Origin: Streptomyces sp. QL37 | Lineage (GTDB): Bacteria; Actinomycetota; Actinomycetes; Streptomycetales; Streptomycetaceae | Direction of reading: 5' to 3' | Assembly: GCF_002941025.1 (NCBI RefSeq) | Contig: NZ_PTJS01000001.1 | Span: forward strand, 6,019,472-6,083,471 | Length of the DNA stretch: 64,000 nucleotides | Shown here: positions 46,741 to 55,679 of the stretch, piece after piece | Numbering within the stretch: the stretch's first letter is position 1 | Layout of the letters: every line of letters begins with the position of its first letter | Notes under the pieces: model-generated | The model's database searches: none | Told to the model about the DNA's origin: nothing | What the model saw: the letters and a program-made list of their open reading frames with translations, nothing else | Program-made: the position numbers and the translations under genes

Positions 46741-46758
46741 GAAGGCCACGCGGCCTTC
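46741..46758 (+). terminator. Possible terminator after truB
   Basis: GAAGGCC (46741-46747) and GGCCTTC (46752-46758) form a 7-bp stem with a 4-base loop, 14 bases after the stop. The 204 bases that follow up to 46963 show no gene and presumably carry the promoter of the next gene. Confidence 0.55.
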
Positions 46759-46962
46759 CCAGGCATTCGGCCCCATCGTGGAGCGGGCAGCCCCCCCGGG
46801 TGCGCACCCGCTCCACGATCCCCCTCCCGCGACCATCCCTGTCCACAGGAACCCGCCGATTCACCCCAATGGACGGGCGCTCGGAGTGACAGGGGGGTGC
46901 GAGGGGGGCGCTTTCGCCTCGCGCGTTTCCGGTGGCGATCAGCTGGGACCTACCGTCGGACC

Positions 46963-49900
46963 ATGGGCAGCGGGGACCGGTCGAAACTTGTGAAGATCTG
47001 CGATCAGGCCGGCCGGCCGCGGGGGACCGGATTCGTCGCGGACGACCGGGGCACGGTCGTCACCAGCCACCAGGCCGTCACACGCTCCGTGCCCCTGACG
47101 CTGCACTCCGCCGACGGCCTCAGCTGTTGTGTCGGGCCCGACGACATCACCGAGCTGCCCGCACTCGGCCTCGCCCTGCTGCGCACCGGCGGTCCCGCGA
47201 CCCTGGGGGTGGAGCCGCTCCCCATCGCCGTACGGGAGCAGATCGGGACCGGCACCTACGTGCGGATCGCCGCCCACGGCTGGCGCGAGGCACGGGTGCT
47301 CGGGACGACCCCGGCGACGTACTCCGAGGGCGGGCGCGACCACCCCGTGAGCGACGCCCTGGAGCTCGCCCTCGGCACGGACGGGCGCGACGCGCTGCGG
47401 TCCGGCGGCGCCGCCGTCGGCGGGCCCGTGACGGACCCGCGCACCGGGGCCGTCCTCGGCGTGCTCTCGACCGCGCTGAGCGCCGGGCGCGAGACCGCCG
47501 GACTCGCGGTGCCACCGGCCCCCCGGGACGCCCCGGCGCCGCTGGCCGAGGTGCTCCGGCGCAACGCGAACAGCGTCCCCGGGTACGGCCGCGATCTCAA
47601 CCTCGCGGGGGCCCTGCAGCTGACCGCCACGTCGCTCGGCAACGCGGACAGCCGGCCCTGCGGCACGGAGGTTGTCGAACGCCCCCACATCAGTGCGGAG
47701 TTCACCGCCTTCGAGACCGGCACGGGACCCGTGCTCGGCTTGGTCGGCGCCCCCGGGACCGGCCGCACCACGGAGCTCGCCGCCCTGGCCGACCGCCGCG
47801 CCCGCGGCCCCGTGCCCGCACTCACGCTCTGGCTGCGCGGGGCCGATCTGCTGGCCGACGACACCTCGGTCACCGACGCCATGGCCAGGGCGCTTCAGCG
47901 CTCCGGCAGGATCATCACCGCCGCCGGGGCCCGGGGCGACATGGAGACAGCCACCCCCGAGCGGGTGGCCCGCCTCGCCGCGGCCTCCGGGAACCCGCTC
48001 CTGGTCGTCGTGGACGGCCCGGAGGAGATGCCGCCCCTGCTGGCCCACCGGCTCGCCGGATGGGCCGTGGCTACGGCCGAGTGGCTGCTCGCCCACGAGG
48101 TGCGGATGGTCGTCGCCTGTCGCCCCGAGCACTGGGAGACCGCAGGCGCGCTCTACCCCCCGGGGACCCTGCACCGTCCGGAGCGGCCTGCCGGAGGCCT
48201 GCCGCCCGCGGTCCGGCTCGGCGACCTCACGGCGGAACAGGCCGAGCGGGCGGCGGAGCGGTACGGCATCCCGCCCGGCACGATCGCTCCCGGCGACGAC
48301 CGGCACCCGCTCACGCTGCGCCTGCTCGCCGAGGTGCGGGCGGCACTGCCCCCCGACGTACCCGGCAGGCCCGGCACGGAACAGGTCTTCGCCGCCCATC
48401 TCGACCTCGCCTGCGTCCGGATCGCCGTCCGGATCGGGGCCCAGGCCGAGCCCCGGCTCCGGGGCGCCGCGGTCCGCAGACTGGCGGCGAAGGTCGCCGG
48501 CCAGGTCCACGAGGCCGCCAGGCGCTGCCTCGGGCCGGGCCAGGGCGAGCTGGACCGGGCGTCGTTCGAGGAGCTCTTCCCCTGGCGCACGGGCTGGGCG
48601 TCGGCCGTGCTCACCGAGGGCCTGCTGGTCCCGGCCGGCGCGGGATACCGCTTCGCCCACGAGGAGCTGGGTGACTGGGTGCAGGGCGCGCACCTCGACC
48701 TGGACGCGGCGCTGCACTCGCTGGTCCACCGCTGGCACGCCGACGGAGCCTCCGCGGAGCCCGTGCCCGCCCCGCAGGACCCGGGGGAAGCCCACAACCT
48801 TCCTGTGCCGCGCCACCGTATCGGCCCCGTGCTCCAGGCGATGCTCCTCCTGGAGCGGCGGCAGGGCCACGCGGCCCTCGCCCACCGCATGGCCGACCTG
48901 ATCGAGGCGATGGACCGCCTGCCGTCCGGTCCGGGCGCGGGGGAGCGGCTCACCGATGCCGCCTGGTGGGCCGCGCACCTGCTCCGGGAGAGCCTGCTCA
49001 GGGTCCCCGACGCCCGGCCCTGCCTCGGGGTTCTGCGGGTGCTCGCCGGACGGATCACCCGGCGCTCCCTGTCCGGCGGCGGCCCGGCCGCCCTCGGGCC
49101 CTACGCGGAATTCGGGCCGTGGTTCTGGCGCCGGATCCGGCTTCCCGAAGCCGACCGGATCGATCTCCTGCGCCGCCTCCTGCCCGCGGACGGCGCCCCC
49201 CGTACGGACGGCGGCGAACGGTTCCTGGACGCCGTCTCCCGGCGCCTGGCCGCCCACCCGAGGACCGTGCAGGCGCTGCTGTGCCGCTGGTTCACCGACG
49301 AGAGCCCCCTGCCCGCAGAGGAGGGCCTGCCGATGCGGCTGACCGTGGCCGCCGCCGCGCAGGCACTCCTGTACGCCCGCCGGGACCTCGCCGTCGACGA
49401 CCTGACCGAGGCGCTCGTCGACACCGCCCACCCGCGCGCCGCCGAACTGCTCACCACTCTCGCCGAGGACGAGCCGACCGCCCTCTGCCGGGCCGTCGAC
49501 CGGTGGGCGCGCGACGAGGAACGGCCCGAGCGGCGCGCGGCCGCGGCGGTCCACGCCACGCTCACCGCGGCCCGCGACCTCGCCGCCTCCGACCGCGCCC
49601 TGCTGCGCGGGGCGGCCCTCACCCTGCTGGGCCGGCCGGACGACAGGCTCCTGCACGCCCAGGCCCTCACCGTCCTCGTACGGGACCCGGGTACAGGCGG
49701 GCGGTACCTGCCGCAGGCCCTGAGGCTCTTCGCGGCCGGAGACCCCCGGCTGCCGGTGGGTCTGCTCACGGAGGTGTTCCCCGAGCATCCCGAACCGGTC
49801 CTGGCCGCGCTGCACGCCCGTCTTTCGCTGCCCGGGGAGGCCGCCGACAAGGTCCTGCGGGAACTGGCCGCCCTGGACTCCCCGGCCCTGGCGCTGCACG

Positions 49901-50520
49901 CCCCGGGCCTCGTACGCCGCTACATCGACAGCCGCGGCGACGCCGAGGAGCCCGGGGCACAGACCGCCGCCTACGTGGATCTCCGGCTGGAGCACAGTCC
50001 TGCCGCCCGGGCGCTCCTGCTGCCCCTGATGGCCGGGCTGCTGCGGGACCGCCCCGTGCCCCCGTCCGTACGTGCCGGGCTGGTCCGGGTGCTCGCCGCC
50101 ACGGGGAGTGCGGCTTCGAGGGCGCTGCGGGCGGAGCTGCTGGAGGTTCTGCTGGAGTTCGAACAGGAGAAGGGGAGGGACCCTGAGGTCCTCGACGCCC
50201 TGCTGAGGGCGGCGGCGGCCGGGTCCGGCCGCCGCCCCGAGGCCCGCACACGGGCTCTGGTGCACCGCACGGGGATGCTCCTCGTACGGACGCCCGAGGG
50301 CGCGGCCCGCTTCGACCGCGGCCTGGTCGAACTCGCCCGGGACGTCCCCGGCTTCGCGGCCCTCGTCACCCGCTGGCTGGCGGACGCCCCGCAGGAGTGG
50401 GCCGCCGTCGTGGGCCCCGGCGCCCGGCGGACGATGGAGGCGCCGCACGGCTCGCGGTCCGGGATCCCCATGCCGATGCAGGCCGCGGGACGTGAGCATG
50501 GCAGTCTTAGACCTGCGTAA
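46963..50520 (+). CDS. Large trypsin-like / P-loop NTPase / helical-repeat protein
   Basis: 1185 residues, three-part. Residues 1-190 resemble a trypsin-like peptidase (GTGFVADDRGTVVTSHQAVT with H36, later GGAAVGGPVTDPRTGAVLGV), but the catalytic Ser of GxSGGPV is Val152 and the Asp strand reads ALGLALLRT, so proteolysis is unlikely. A P-loop follows: G262-A-P-G-T-G-R-T-T, with Arg268 in place of Lys, and a Walker B-like strand LLVVVDGPEE (D351). From about 480 to the end it is Leu/Ala/Arg-rich helical repeat. The build resembles signalling STAND-type proteins with an N-terminal effector fold. It is encoded between truB and ribF. Confidence 0.75.
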   Translation: MGSGDRSKLVKICDQAGRPRGTGFVADDRGTVVTSHQAVTRSVPLTLHSADGLSCCVGPDDITELPALGLALLRTGGPATLGVEPLPIAVREQIGTGTYVRIAAHGWREARVLGTTPATYSEGGRDHPVSDALELALGTDGRDALRSGGAAVGGPVTDPRTGAVLGVLSTALSAGRETAGLAVPPAPRDAPAPLAEVLRRNANSVPGYGRDLNLAGALQLTATSLGNADSRPCGTEVVERPHISAEFTAFETGTGPVLGLVGAPGTGRTTELAALADRRARGPVPALTLWLRGADLLADDTSVTDAMARALQRSGRIITAAGARGDMETATPERVARLAAASGNPLLVVVDGPEEMPPLLAHRLAGWAVATAEWLLAHEVRMVVACRPEHWETAGALYPPGTLHRPERPAGGLPPAVRLGDLTAEQAERAAERYGIPPGTIAPGDDRHPLTLRLLAEVRAALPPDVPGRPGTEQVFAAHLDLACVRIAVRIGAQAEPRLRGAAVRRLAAKVAGQVHEAARRCLGPGQGELDRASFEELFPWRTGWASAVLTEGLLVPAGAGYRFAHEELGDWVQGAHLDLDAALHSLVHRWHADGASAEPVPAPQDPGEAHNLPVPRHRIGPVLQAMLLLERRQGHAALAHRMADLIEAMDRLPSGPGAGERLTDAAWWAAHLLRESLLRVPDARPCLGVLRVLAGRITRRSLSGGGPAALGPYAEFGPWFWRRIRLPEADRIDLLRRLLPADGAPRTDGGERFLDAVSRRLAAHPRTVQALLCRWFTDESPLPAEEGLPMRLTVAAAAQALLYARRDLAVDDLTEALVDTAHPRAAELLTTLAEDEPTALCRAVDRWARDEERPERRAAAAVHATLTAARDLAASDRALLRGAALTLLGRPDDRLLHAQALTVLVRDPGTGGRYLPQALRLFAAGDPRLPVGLLTEVFPEHPEPVLAALHARLSLPGEAADKVLRELAALDSPALALHAPGLVRRYIDSRGDAEEPGAQTAAYVDLRLEHSPAARALLLPLMAGLLRDRPVPPSVRAGLVRVLAATGSAASRALRAELLEVLLEFEQEKGRDPEVLDALLRAAAAGSGRRPEARTRALVHRTGMLLVRTPEGAARFDRGLVELARDVPGFAALVTRWLADAPQEWAAVVGPGARRTMEAPHGSRSGIPMPMQAAGREHGSLRPA

Positions 50521-50563
50521 TGGACATACACACGTACACAGGTTCGGGCGAGGAGCGGTCAGA

Positions 50564-51517
50564 GTGCACTGCTGGCGTGGCTTGGAGGACATCCCTGAGG
50601 GCTGGGGGCGCAGTGTCGTCACCATCGGCTCCTACGACGGGGTGCACCGCGGACACCAGCTGATCATCGGCCGTGCCGTGGAGCGGGCCCGCGAGCTCGG
50701 CGTGCCCTCCGTCGTCGTCACCTTCGACCCGCACCCCAGCGAGGTCGTCCGCCCCGGCACGCACCCGCCACTGCTCGCACCGCACCAGCGTCGCGCCGAG
50801 CTCATGGCCGGACTGGGGGTGGACGCGGTGCTGATCCTGCCGTTCACCTCCGAGTTCTCCAAGCTCTCGCCCGCGGACTTCGTCGCGAAGGTGCTCGTCG
50901 ACAAGCTCCACGCGAAGCTGGTCATCGAGGGCCCCAACTTCCGCTTCGGACACCGGGCGGCGGGCAACGTCACCTTCCTCGCCGAGCTCGGTCCGACGTA
51001 CGACTTCCAGGTCGAGGTCATCGACCTCTACGTGAGCGGTGAGGCGGGCGGCGGCGAGCCGTTCTCCTCCACGCTCACCCGCCGTCTGGTCGCCGAGGGC
51101 GACGTCGAAGGGGCCGCGGAGATCCTCGGCCGCCCGCACCGCGTCGAGGGCGTCGTGGTGCGTGGCGCCCAGCGGGGCCGCGAGCTGGGCTTCCCCACGG
51201 CGAACGTGGAGACCCTGCCGCACACCGCGATCCCCGCCGACGGTGTCTACGCCGGCTGGCTCACGGTGAACGGCGAGGCGATGCCCGCCGCGATCTCCGT
51301 GGGCACGAACCCGCAGTTCGAGGGCACGGAGCGGACCGTCGAGGCGTACGCGATCGACCGCGTCGGTCTCGACCTGTACGGGCTGCACGTCGCGGTGGAC
51401 TTCCTCGCCTACGTACGCGGCATGCTGAAGTTCGAGTCGATCGACGACCTGCTCGTCGCGATGGCCGCCGACGTGAAGCGTTCCAGCGAACTGATCGCGG
51501 CGTACGAGCGGGCCTGA
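50564..51517 (+). CDS. ribF: Bifunctional riboflavin kinase / FAD synthetase
   Basis: 317 residues from GTG 50564, which follows GAGGAG at a spacing of 9; an in-frame ATG at 50492 overlaps the previous gene and is rejected. The N-terminal adenylyltransferase has VVTIGSYDGVHRGHQLIIGR and VVTFDPHPSEV. The C-terminal flavokinase has GRELGFPTANVETL and ISVGTNPQFEG. It converts riboflavin to FMN and FAD. Confidence 0.95.
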   Translation: MHCWRGLEDIPEGWGRSVVTIGSYDGVHRGHQLIIGRAVERARELGVPSVVVTFDPHPSEVVRPGTHPPLLAPHQRRAELMAGLGVDAVLILPFTSEFSKLSPADFVAKVLVDKLHAKLVIEGPNFRFGHRAAGNVTFLAELGPTYDFQVEVIDLYVSGEAGGGEPFSSTLTRRLVAEGDVEGAAEILGRPHRVEGVVVRGAQRGRELGFPTANVETLPHTAIPADGVYAGWLTVNGEAMPAAISVGTNPQFEGTERTVEAYAIDRVGLDLYGLHVAVDFLAYVRGMLKFESIDDLLVAMAADVKRSSELIAAYERA

Positions 51518-51596
51518 CGCCTTCCTGTGGTGCGCACGCCCGCACCGGGGCATCGTCGGGGGCACAAGCCCGTCGAGCCCGGGAGGACGCCCGCCC

Positions 51597-52709
51597 ATGC
51601 GTGAACTGCTGTCGGAACTGCGCGACTGGCACACGGCCGGTACGCCCTTCGCCCTGGCCACCGTCGTCGCGGTGCGGGGCAGCGCGCCACGGGCCCCCGG
51701 CGCACTCATGGCGGTGTCCGCGACGGGCACGGTGGCGGGCAGCGTCTCCGGCGGGTGCGTGGAGAGCGATGTGTACGAGGTCGCCACCGAGACGCTCACC
51801 ACCGGCCGGACGGAGCTGCGGACCTACGGCATCAGCGACGACGAGGCCTTCGGCACCGGGCTGACCTGCGGCGGCACGATCGACGTCCTGGTGCAGCCCT
51901 TCGTCACAGCGGCCGACCGGGACGGACTGCGGGAACTCGTCGACACCGTCGCCGCGGGAGAACCCGTCGCGCTCGCCACCGTGGTGTCCGGAGCGGCACG
52001 GCCCGGCGCCCGCAGGGTGGTCCTGACCGGCCGTGTCAGCGGTTCGCTCGGCGACGAAGGTCTCGACGCCGCCGTCACCGACGACGCGCGCGGGCTGCTC
52101 GCCCAGGGAGCCACGGGCAGTGTCCGGTACGGCGCGCACGGCGAGCGCCGGATGCAGGACGTCACGGTCTTCGTCCAGACCTACGCCCCCGCGCCCCGCA
52201 TGCTCGTCTTCGGGGCCATCGACCACGCGGCGGCCACCGCGAGGATCGGGTCCTTCCTCGGCTACCGGGTGACGGTGTGCGACGCCCGCCCCGCCTTCGC
52301 CACCCGGGAGCGCTTCCCCACGGCGGACGAGGTCGTCTGTGCCTGGCCGCACACCTACCTGGAGTCGACCCCGGTGGACGCGCGCACCGTCGTCTGCGTC
52401 CTGACCCACGACCCGAAGTTCGACGTCCCCCTGCTGGTCGCCGCGCTGCGCACACCGGCCGCGTACATCGGTGTGATGGGCAGCCGGCGCACCCACGCCG
52501 ACCGGAGCGCCCGGCTGAGGGAGGCGGGGGTGGACGAGGCGGAACTGGCCCGCCTCGCCTCACCCGTCGGCCTCGACCTCGGAGCCCGTACGCCCGAGGA
52601 GACGGCCGTCTCCATCGCCGCCGAGATCATTCAGCACCGCTGGGGCGGCACGGGCCGTCCCCTGGGTGAGCTGGCGGGCGCGATCCACCACGACCGCGGC
52701 GTCTCCTAG
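51597..52709 (+). CDS. XdhC/CoxF family protein
   Basis: 370 residues. The N-terminal XdhC_CoxI domain (ELRDWHTAGTPFALATVVAV, SVSGGCVESDVYE, LTCGGTIDVLVQP) is joined to a Rossmann-type C-terminal domain (MLVFGAIDHAAATARIGSFL, GVMGSRRTHADRSARL). XdhC proteins sulphurate and insert molybdenum cofactor into xanthine-dehydrogenase-family enzymes; no such enzyme gene is in the window. It starts at ATG 51597. The stop TAG lies in a palindrome shared with the convergent ABC gene. Confidence 0.9.
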   Translation: MRELLSELRDWHTAGTPFALATVVAVRGSAPRAPGALMAVSATGTVAGSVSGGCVESDVYEVATETLTTGRTELRTYGISDDEAFGTGLTCGGTIDVLVQPFVTAADRDGLRELVDTVAAGEPVALATVVSGAARPGARRVVLTGRVSGSLGDEGLDAAVTDDARGLLAQGATGSVRYGAHGERRMQDVTVFVQTYAPAPRMLVFGAIDHAAATARIGSFLGYRVTVCDARPAFATRERFPTADEVVCAWPHTYLESTPVDARTVVCVLTHDPKFDVPLLVAALRTPAAYIGVMGSRRTHADRSARLREAGVDEAELARLASPVGLDLGARTPEETAVSIAAEIIQHRWGGTGRPLGELAGAIHHDRGVS

Positions 52710-52717
52710 GAGACGCC
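52698..52717. terminator. 20-bp palindrome containing the stop codons of two convergent genes
   Basis: A perfect palindrome centred on CCTAGG (GGCGTCTCCT and its complement). TAG of the XdhC gene (52707-52709) and TAG of the minus-strand ABC gene (52708-52706) overlap by two bases, and because of the symmetry both proteins end Gly-Val-Ser. It may act as a two-way terminator hairpin in place of an intergenic region. Confidence 0.6.
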
Positions 52718-53704
52718 CGCCCCCGCGGCCGCCCAGTGGCAGGCCACCTGGGTGCGGCCGTCTCCCTCCAGCACCGGCAGATCCTTCGTGCGGCACGCGT
52801 CCGCGACGCCCGCGCGCTCCGCCTCGCCCGAGGCCAGGATCTGGCACCGGGCGTGGAAGCGGCAGCCGGACGGGACCTTCGAGGGGTCCGGGGGTTCGCC
52901 CGTCAGCAGCACGGGCTCACCGTCCGCCTCCGGCAGCACGGACAGCAGGGCCTGGGTGTACGGGTGCCGGGGAGCCGTGAGGATCTGCTCGACGTCACCC
53001 GTCTCCACGATCCGGCCGAGATACATCACCGCCACCCGGTCCGCGATGTTCCAGGCCAGCCCCAGATCATGCGTCACCACCAGTGCGGAGAGGCCCAGTT
53101 CGTCCCGCAGCCGGAGCAGGAGCGCGAGGATCTCGCCGCGTACGGAGGCGTCCAGCGAGGCCACGGGCTCGTCCGCGACGATCAGCTCCGGCTCCAGGAC
53201 CAGTGCGCCCGCGATCACGACGCGCTGGCGCTGACCGCCGGACAGCTCGTGCGGATAGCGCAGGAAGAACCGCTCCGGGGGCCGCAGCCCCGCCCGCGCC
53301 AGCGCCCCGGACACGGCCTCCCGCTCGTCGCCCGCGTAGCCGTGGATGCGCAGGCCCTCCGCCACCGCGTCGTACACCGTGTGGCGGGGGTTGAGGGAGC
53401 CGCTGGGGTCCTGGAGCACCAGCTGCACCCGCTTGCGGTACGCCTTGAGCGCCCGGCCCGCGTAGTCGAGGGGCTCGCCGCCGAACGTGACGCGGCCGGC
53501 CGTGGGCGGCACCAGCCCGAGCAGCGACCGGGCCAGCGTCGTCTTCCCGCAGCCCGATTCGCCGACCAGGGCGACGATCTCACCGGGACGGATGTCGAGG
53601 TCCACCCCGTCCACCGCCCGCGCCGTCGCCGCCCCGCGCCGCCCGGGGAACGCGACCTCCAGTGCCTGGGCGCTGAGCAGGGGGGCCGGGGGAGTGGTCG
53701 TCAT
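52706..53704 (-). CDS. Peptide/nickel-type ABC transporter ATP-binding protein (DppF/OppF-like)
   Basis: 332 residues. Walker A is GESGCGKTT, the signature [16 protein letters not shown], Walker B ELIVADEPVASLD, and the OppDF-type C-terminal Cys motif SGCRFHARCQ is kept. It pairs with the next ATPase to power uptake of peptides or similar solutes. The start overlaps the end of that gene by 4 bases. The stop is shared with the convergent XdhC gene. Confidence 0.92.
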   Translation of the reverse strand: MTTTPPAPLLSAQALEVAFPGRRGAATARAVDGVDLDIRPGEIVALVGESGCGKTTLARSLLGLVPPTAGRVTFGGEPLDYAGRALKAYRKRVQLVLQDPSGSLNPRHTVYDAVAEGLRIHGYAGDEREAVSGALARAGLRPPERFFLRYPHELSGGQRQRVVIAGALVLEPELIVADEPVASLDASVRGEILALLLRLRDELGLSALVVTHDLGLAWNIADRVAVMYLGRIVETGDVEQILTAPRHPYTQALLSVLPEADGEPVLLTGEPPDPSKVPSGCRFHARCQILASGEAERAGVADACRTKDLPVLEGDGRTQVACHWAAAGAGVS

Positions 53705-54762
53705 GAGGTGCTCCTTGCTTCCTCGGTACCGCCCTGCGGACCGGGCGTCGCGGTCGCTTCCGGCTCCACCAGCACACAGGCCGCCCGCCGGGCCGGGCCG
53801 GCCGGCCGCAGCTCCTGGTCCTCGGTGGCACAGGAGTCCAGCGCGGCCGCGCAGCGCGGATGGAACGTACAGCCGGAGGGCAGCGCCGACGGGTCCGGGG
53901 GATCTCCCGGCAGGCCGCGCGGCGCGTGCCGCGACGACAGGTCACCGATCCGCGGGAACGCGGCGGACAGGGCGCTGCTGTACGGGTGCCGGGCGTTCTC
54001 GTAGACCTTCTTCGCCGGGCCCTCCTCGACGACCCGGCCCGCGTACATCACCGACAGCCGGTCGCAGGTGTCGGAGAGCACCGCCAGATCGTGGCTGATC
54101 ATGATCAGGCCGAGGTCCTGGTCGCTGACGAGCTGTTCGATCAGCCGCAGGATCTGCGCCTGGATCATCACGTCGAGAGCCGTGGTGGGCTCGTCGGCGA
54201 TGATCAGCCGCGGGTCGCAGGCCAGCGCCATCGCGATCATCACGCGCTGGCGCTGACCGCCGGACAGCTCGTGCGGATAGGCGTCCGCCCGTGCGGCCGG
54301 AAGCCCCACCTGTTCCAGCAGCTCACCGGCGCGCCTTCGGGCGGCCGCCGGGGTGCCCTTGCCGTGCAGCAGGATCGGTTCGGCGATCTGGTCCCCGATG
54401 CGGTGCACGGCGTTCAGCGAGTGCATCGCGCCCTGGAAGACGATCGACGCCCCCGCCCAGCGCACGGCACGCAGCCGCCCCCACTTCATGGTGAGGATGT
54501 CCTCGCCGTCCAGCAGGATCTCACCGCTCAGGGTCGCGGTGGCGGGCAGCAGCCGCAGCAGGGCGAGTGCCAGTGTCGACTTCCCGCAGCCGGACTCCCC
54601 GGCGATGCCCAGCTTCTGGCCCGCCTCGACCCGCAGGTCGACCCCCCGTACGGCGGGGACGGCCGAGGCCCCGGAGCCGTAGGTGACATGCAGGTTCCGG
54701 ACGTCGAGCAGCGGCTGCCCGGTCTCCGGCTTCGGAACGCTCTCGGTCTTCACGGCGGTCAA
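53701..54762 (-). CDS. Peptide/nickel-type ABC transporter ATP-binding protein (DppD/OppD-like)
   Basis: 353 residues. Walker A is GESGCGKST, the signature [16 protein letters not shown], Walker [14 protein letters not shown], and SGCTFHPRC is the C-terminal Cys-rich motif. The start is taken as TTG 54762, which overlaps the permease stop as TTGA; a GTG at 54753 is an alternative. It forms a heterodimer with the product of 52706-53704. Confidence 0.9.
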   Translation of the reverse strand: MTAVKTESVPKPETGQPLLDVRNLHVTYGSGASAVPAVRGVDLRVEAGQKLGIAGESGCGKSTLALALLRLLPATATLSGEILLDGEDILTMKWGRLRAVRWAGASIVFQGAMHSLNAVHRIGDQIAEPILLHGKGTPAAARRRAGELLEQVGLPAARADAYPHELSGGQRQRVMIAMALACDPRLIIADEPTTALDVMIQAQILRLIEQLVSDQDLGLIMISHDLAVLSDTCDRLSVMYAGRVVEEGPAKKVYENARHPYSSALSAAFPRIGDLSSRHAPRGLPGDPPDPSALPSGCTFHPRCAAALDSCATEDQELRPAGPARRAACVLVEPEATATPGPQGGTEEARSTS

Positions 54763-55679
54763 CGGGACACCCCCAGCTTGGGGTTGAGCACGGACTCGAT
54801 GGTGCGGCCGCAGAGCGTGAACGCGAGGGCGACGACCGCGATGGCGAGTCCGGGCGGAGCGAGGTACCACCAGTTGCCGGAACTGACCGCTCCGGCCTCA
54901 CGGGCGTCCTGGAGCAGCCCGCCCCAGGAGACGATCGTGGGATCGCCGAGCCCGAGGAAGGCGAGGGTCGCCTCGGTGAGGATGGCGGTGGAGATCACCA
55001 GCGTGGTCTGTGCGAGCACCAGCGGCATGACATTGGGCAGCACATGGCGGGACATGATGTGGCCGTGCCCGCCCCCGAGCGCCTTGGAGCGCTCGATGTA
55101 CGGACGGGACTCCACGGACAGCGTCTGCGCCCGCACGAGCCGCGCGGTCGTCGGCCAGGTCGTCACGCCGATGGCGAGGACGGTCGTCCAGAGGGACCGC
55201 GAGAGCACGGTGGCCAGCGCGATGGCGAGCACCAGCGTCGGCATCACGAGGAACCAGTCCGTGATCCGCATGACGATGTTGCCGTACCAGCCCTTGAAGT
55301 GACCGGCCGTGATGCCCACCAGCGTCCCGATGGCCACCGAGAGGAAGGCGGCGAGCAGGCCGACGGTCAGTGACACCCGCGTCCCCCACACCAGGAGGGC
55401 GAGCAGGCTGCGGCCGAACTGGTCGGTGCCGAGGGGGAACGCGCCGCTCGGCGACTCCAGCGGGCCGCCCGGCGCGCTGGTGACGCTCTGCGAGTCCGCG
55501 CCGACCAGCAGCGGGGCCGCCAGCGCGGTCAGGGCGATCAGCGCGAGCACGGCCAGGCCGGCCAGGCCCGCCCGGTGGCTCCGGTACTGCTGCCAGAAGC
55601 GGGCCGCGGCCTGGCGCCGGCGGGCCCAGGTCAGTGCGCGCGGGCCGATGGCCGGCGCGGCGTCGGTCGAGGTCGTCAT
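54759..55679 (-). CDS. ABC transporter permease (DppC-like)
   Basis: 306 residues with a long cytoplasmic N-terminus and six membrane helices. GTDQFGRSLLALLVWGTRVS is the hallmark of the DppC/OppC family, and ERSKALGGGHGHIMSRHVLP is the EAA-type coupling loop. The ATG overlaps the stop of the DppB-like gene (ATGA). Confidence 0.92.
   Translation of the reverse strand: MTTSTDAAPAIGPRALTWARRRQAAARFWQQYRSHRAGLAGLAVLALIALTALAAPLLVGADSQSVTSAPGGPLESPSGAFPLGTDQFGRSLLALLVWGTRVSLTVGLLAAFLSVAIGTLVGITAGHFKGWYGNIVMRITDWFLVMPTLVLAIALATVLSRSLWTTVLAIGVTTWPTTARLVRAQTLSVESRPYIERSKALGGGHGHIMSRHVLPNVMPLVLAQTTLVISTAILTEATLAFLGLGDPTIVSWGGLLQDAREAGAVSSGNWWYLAPPGLAIAVVALAFTLCGRTIESVLNPKLGVSR

Noticed and set aside
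50492..50563. RibF start at the ATG at 50492
   Set aside because: It overlaps the preceding gene and has no ribosome binding site, while GTG 50564 has GAGGAG at a good distance and matches the usual RibF N-terminus.
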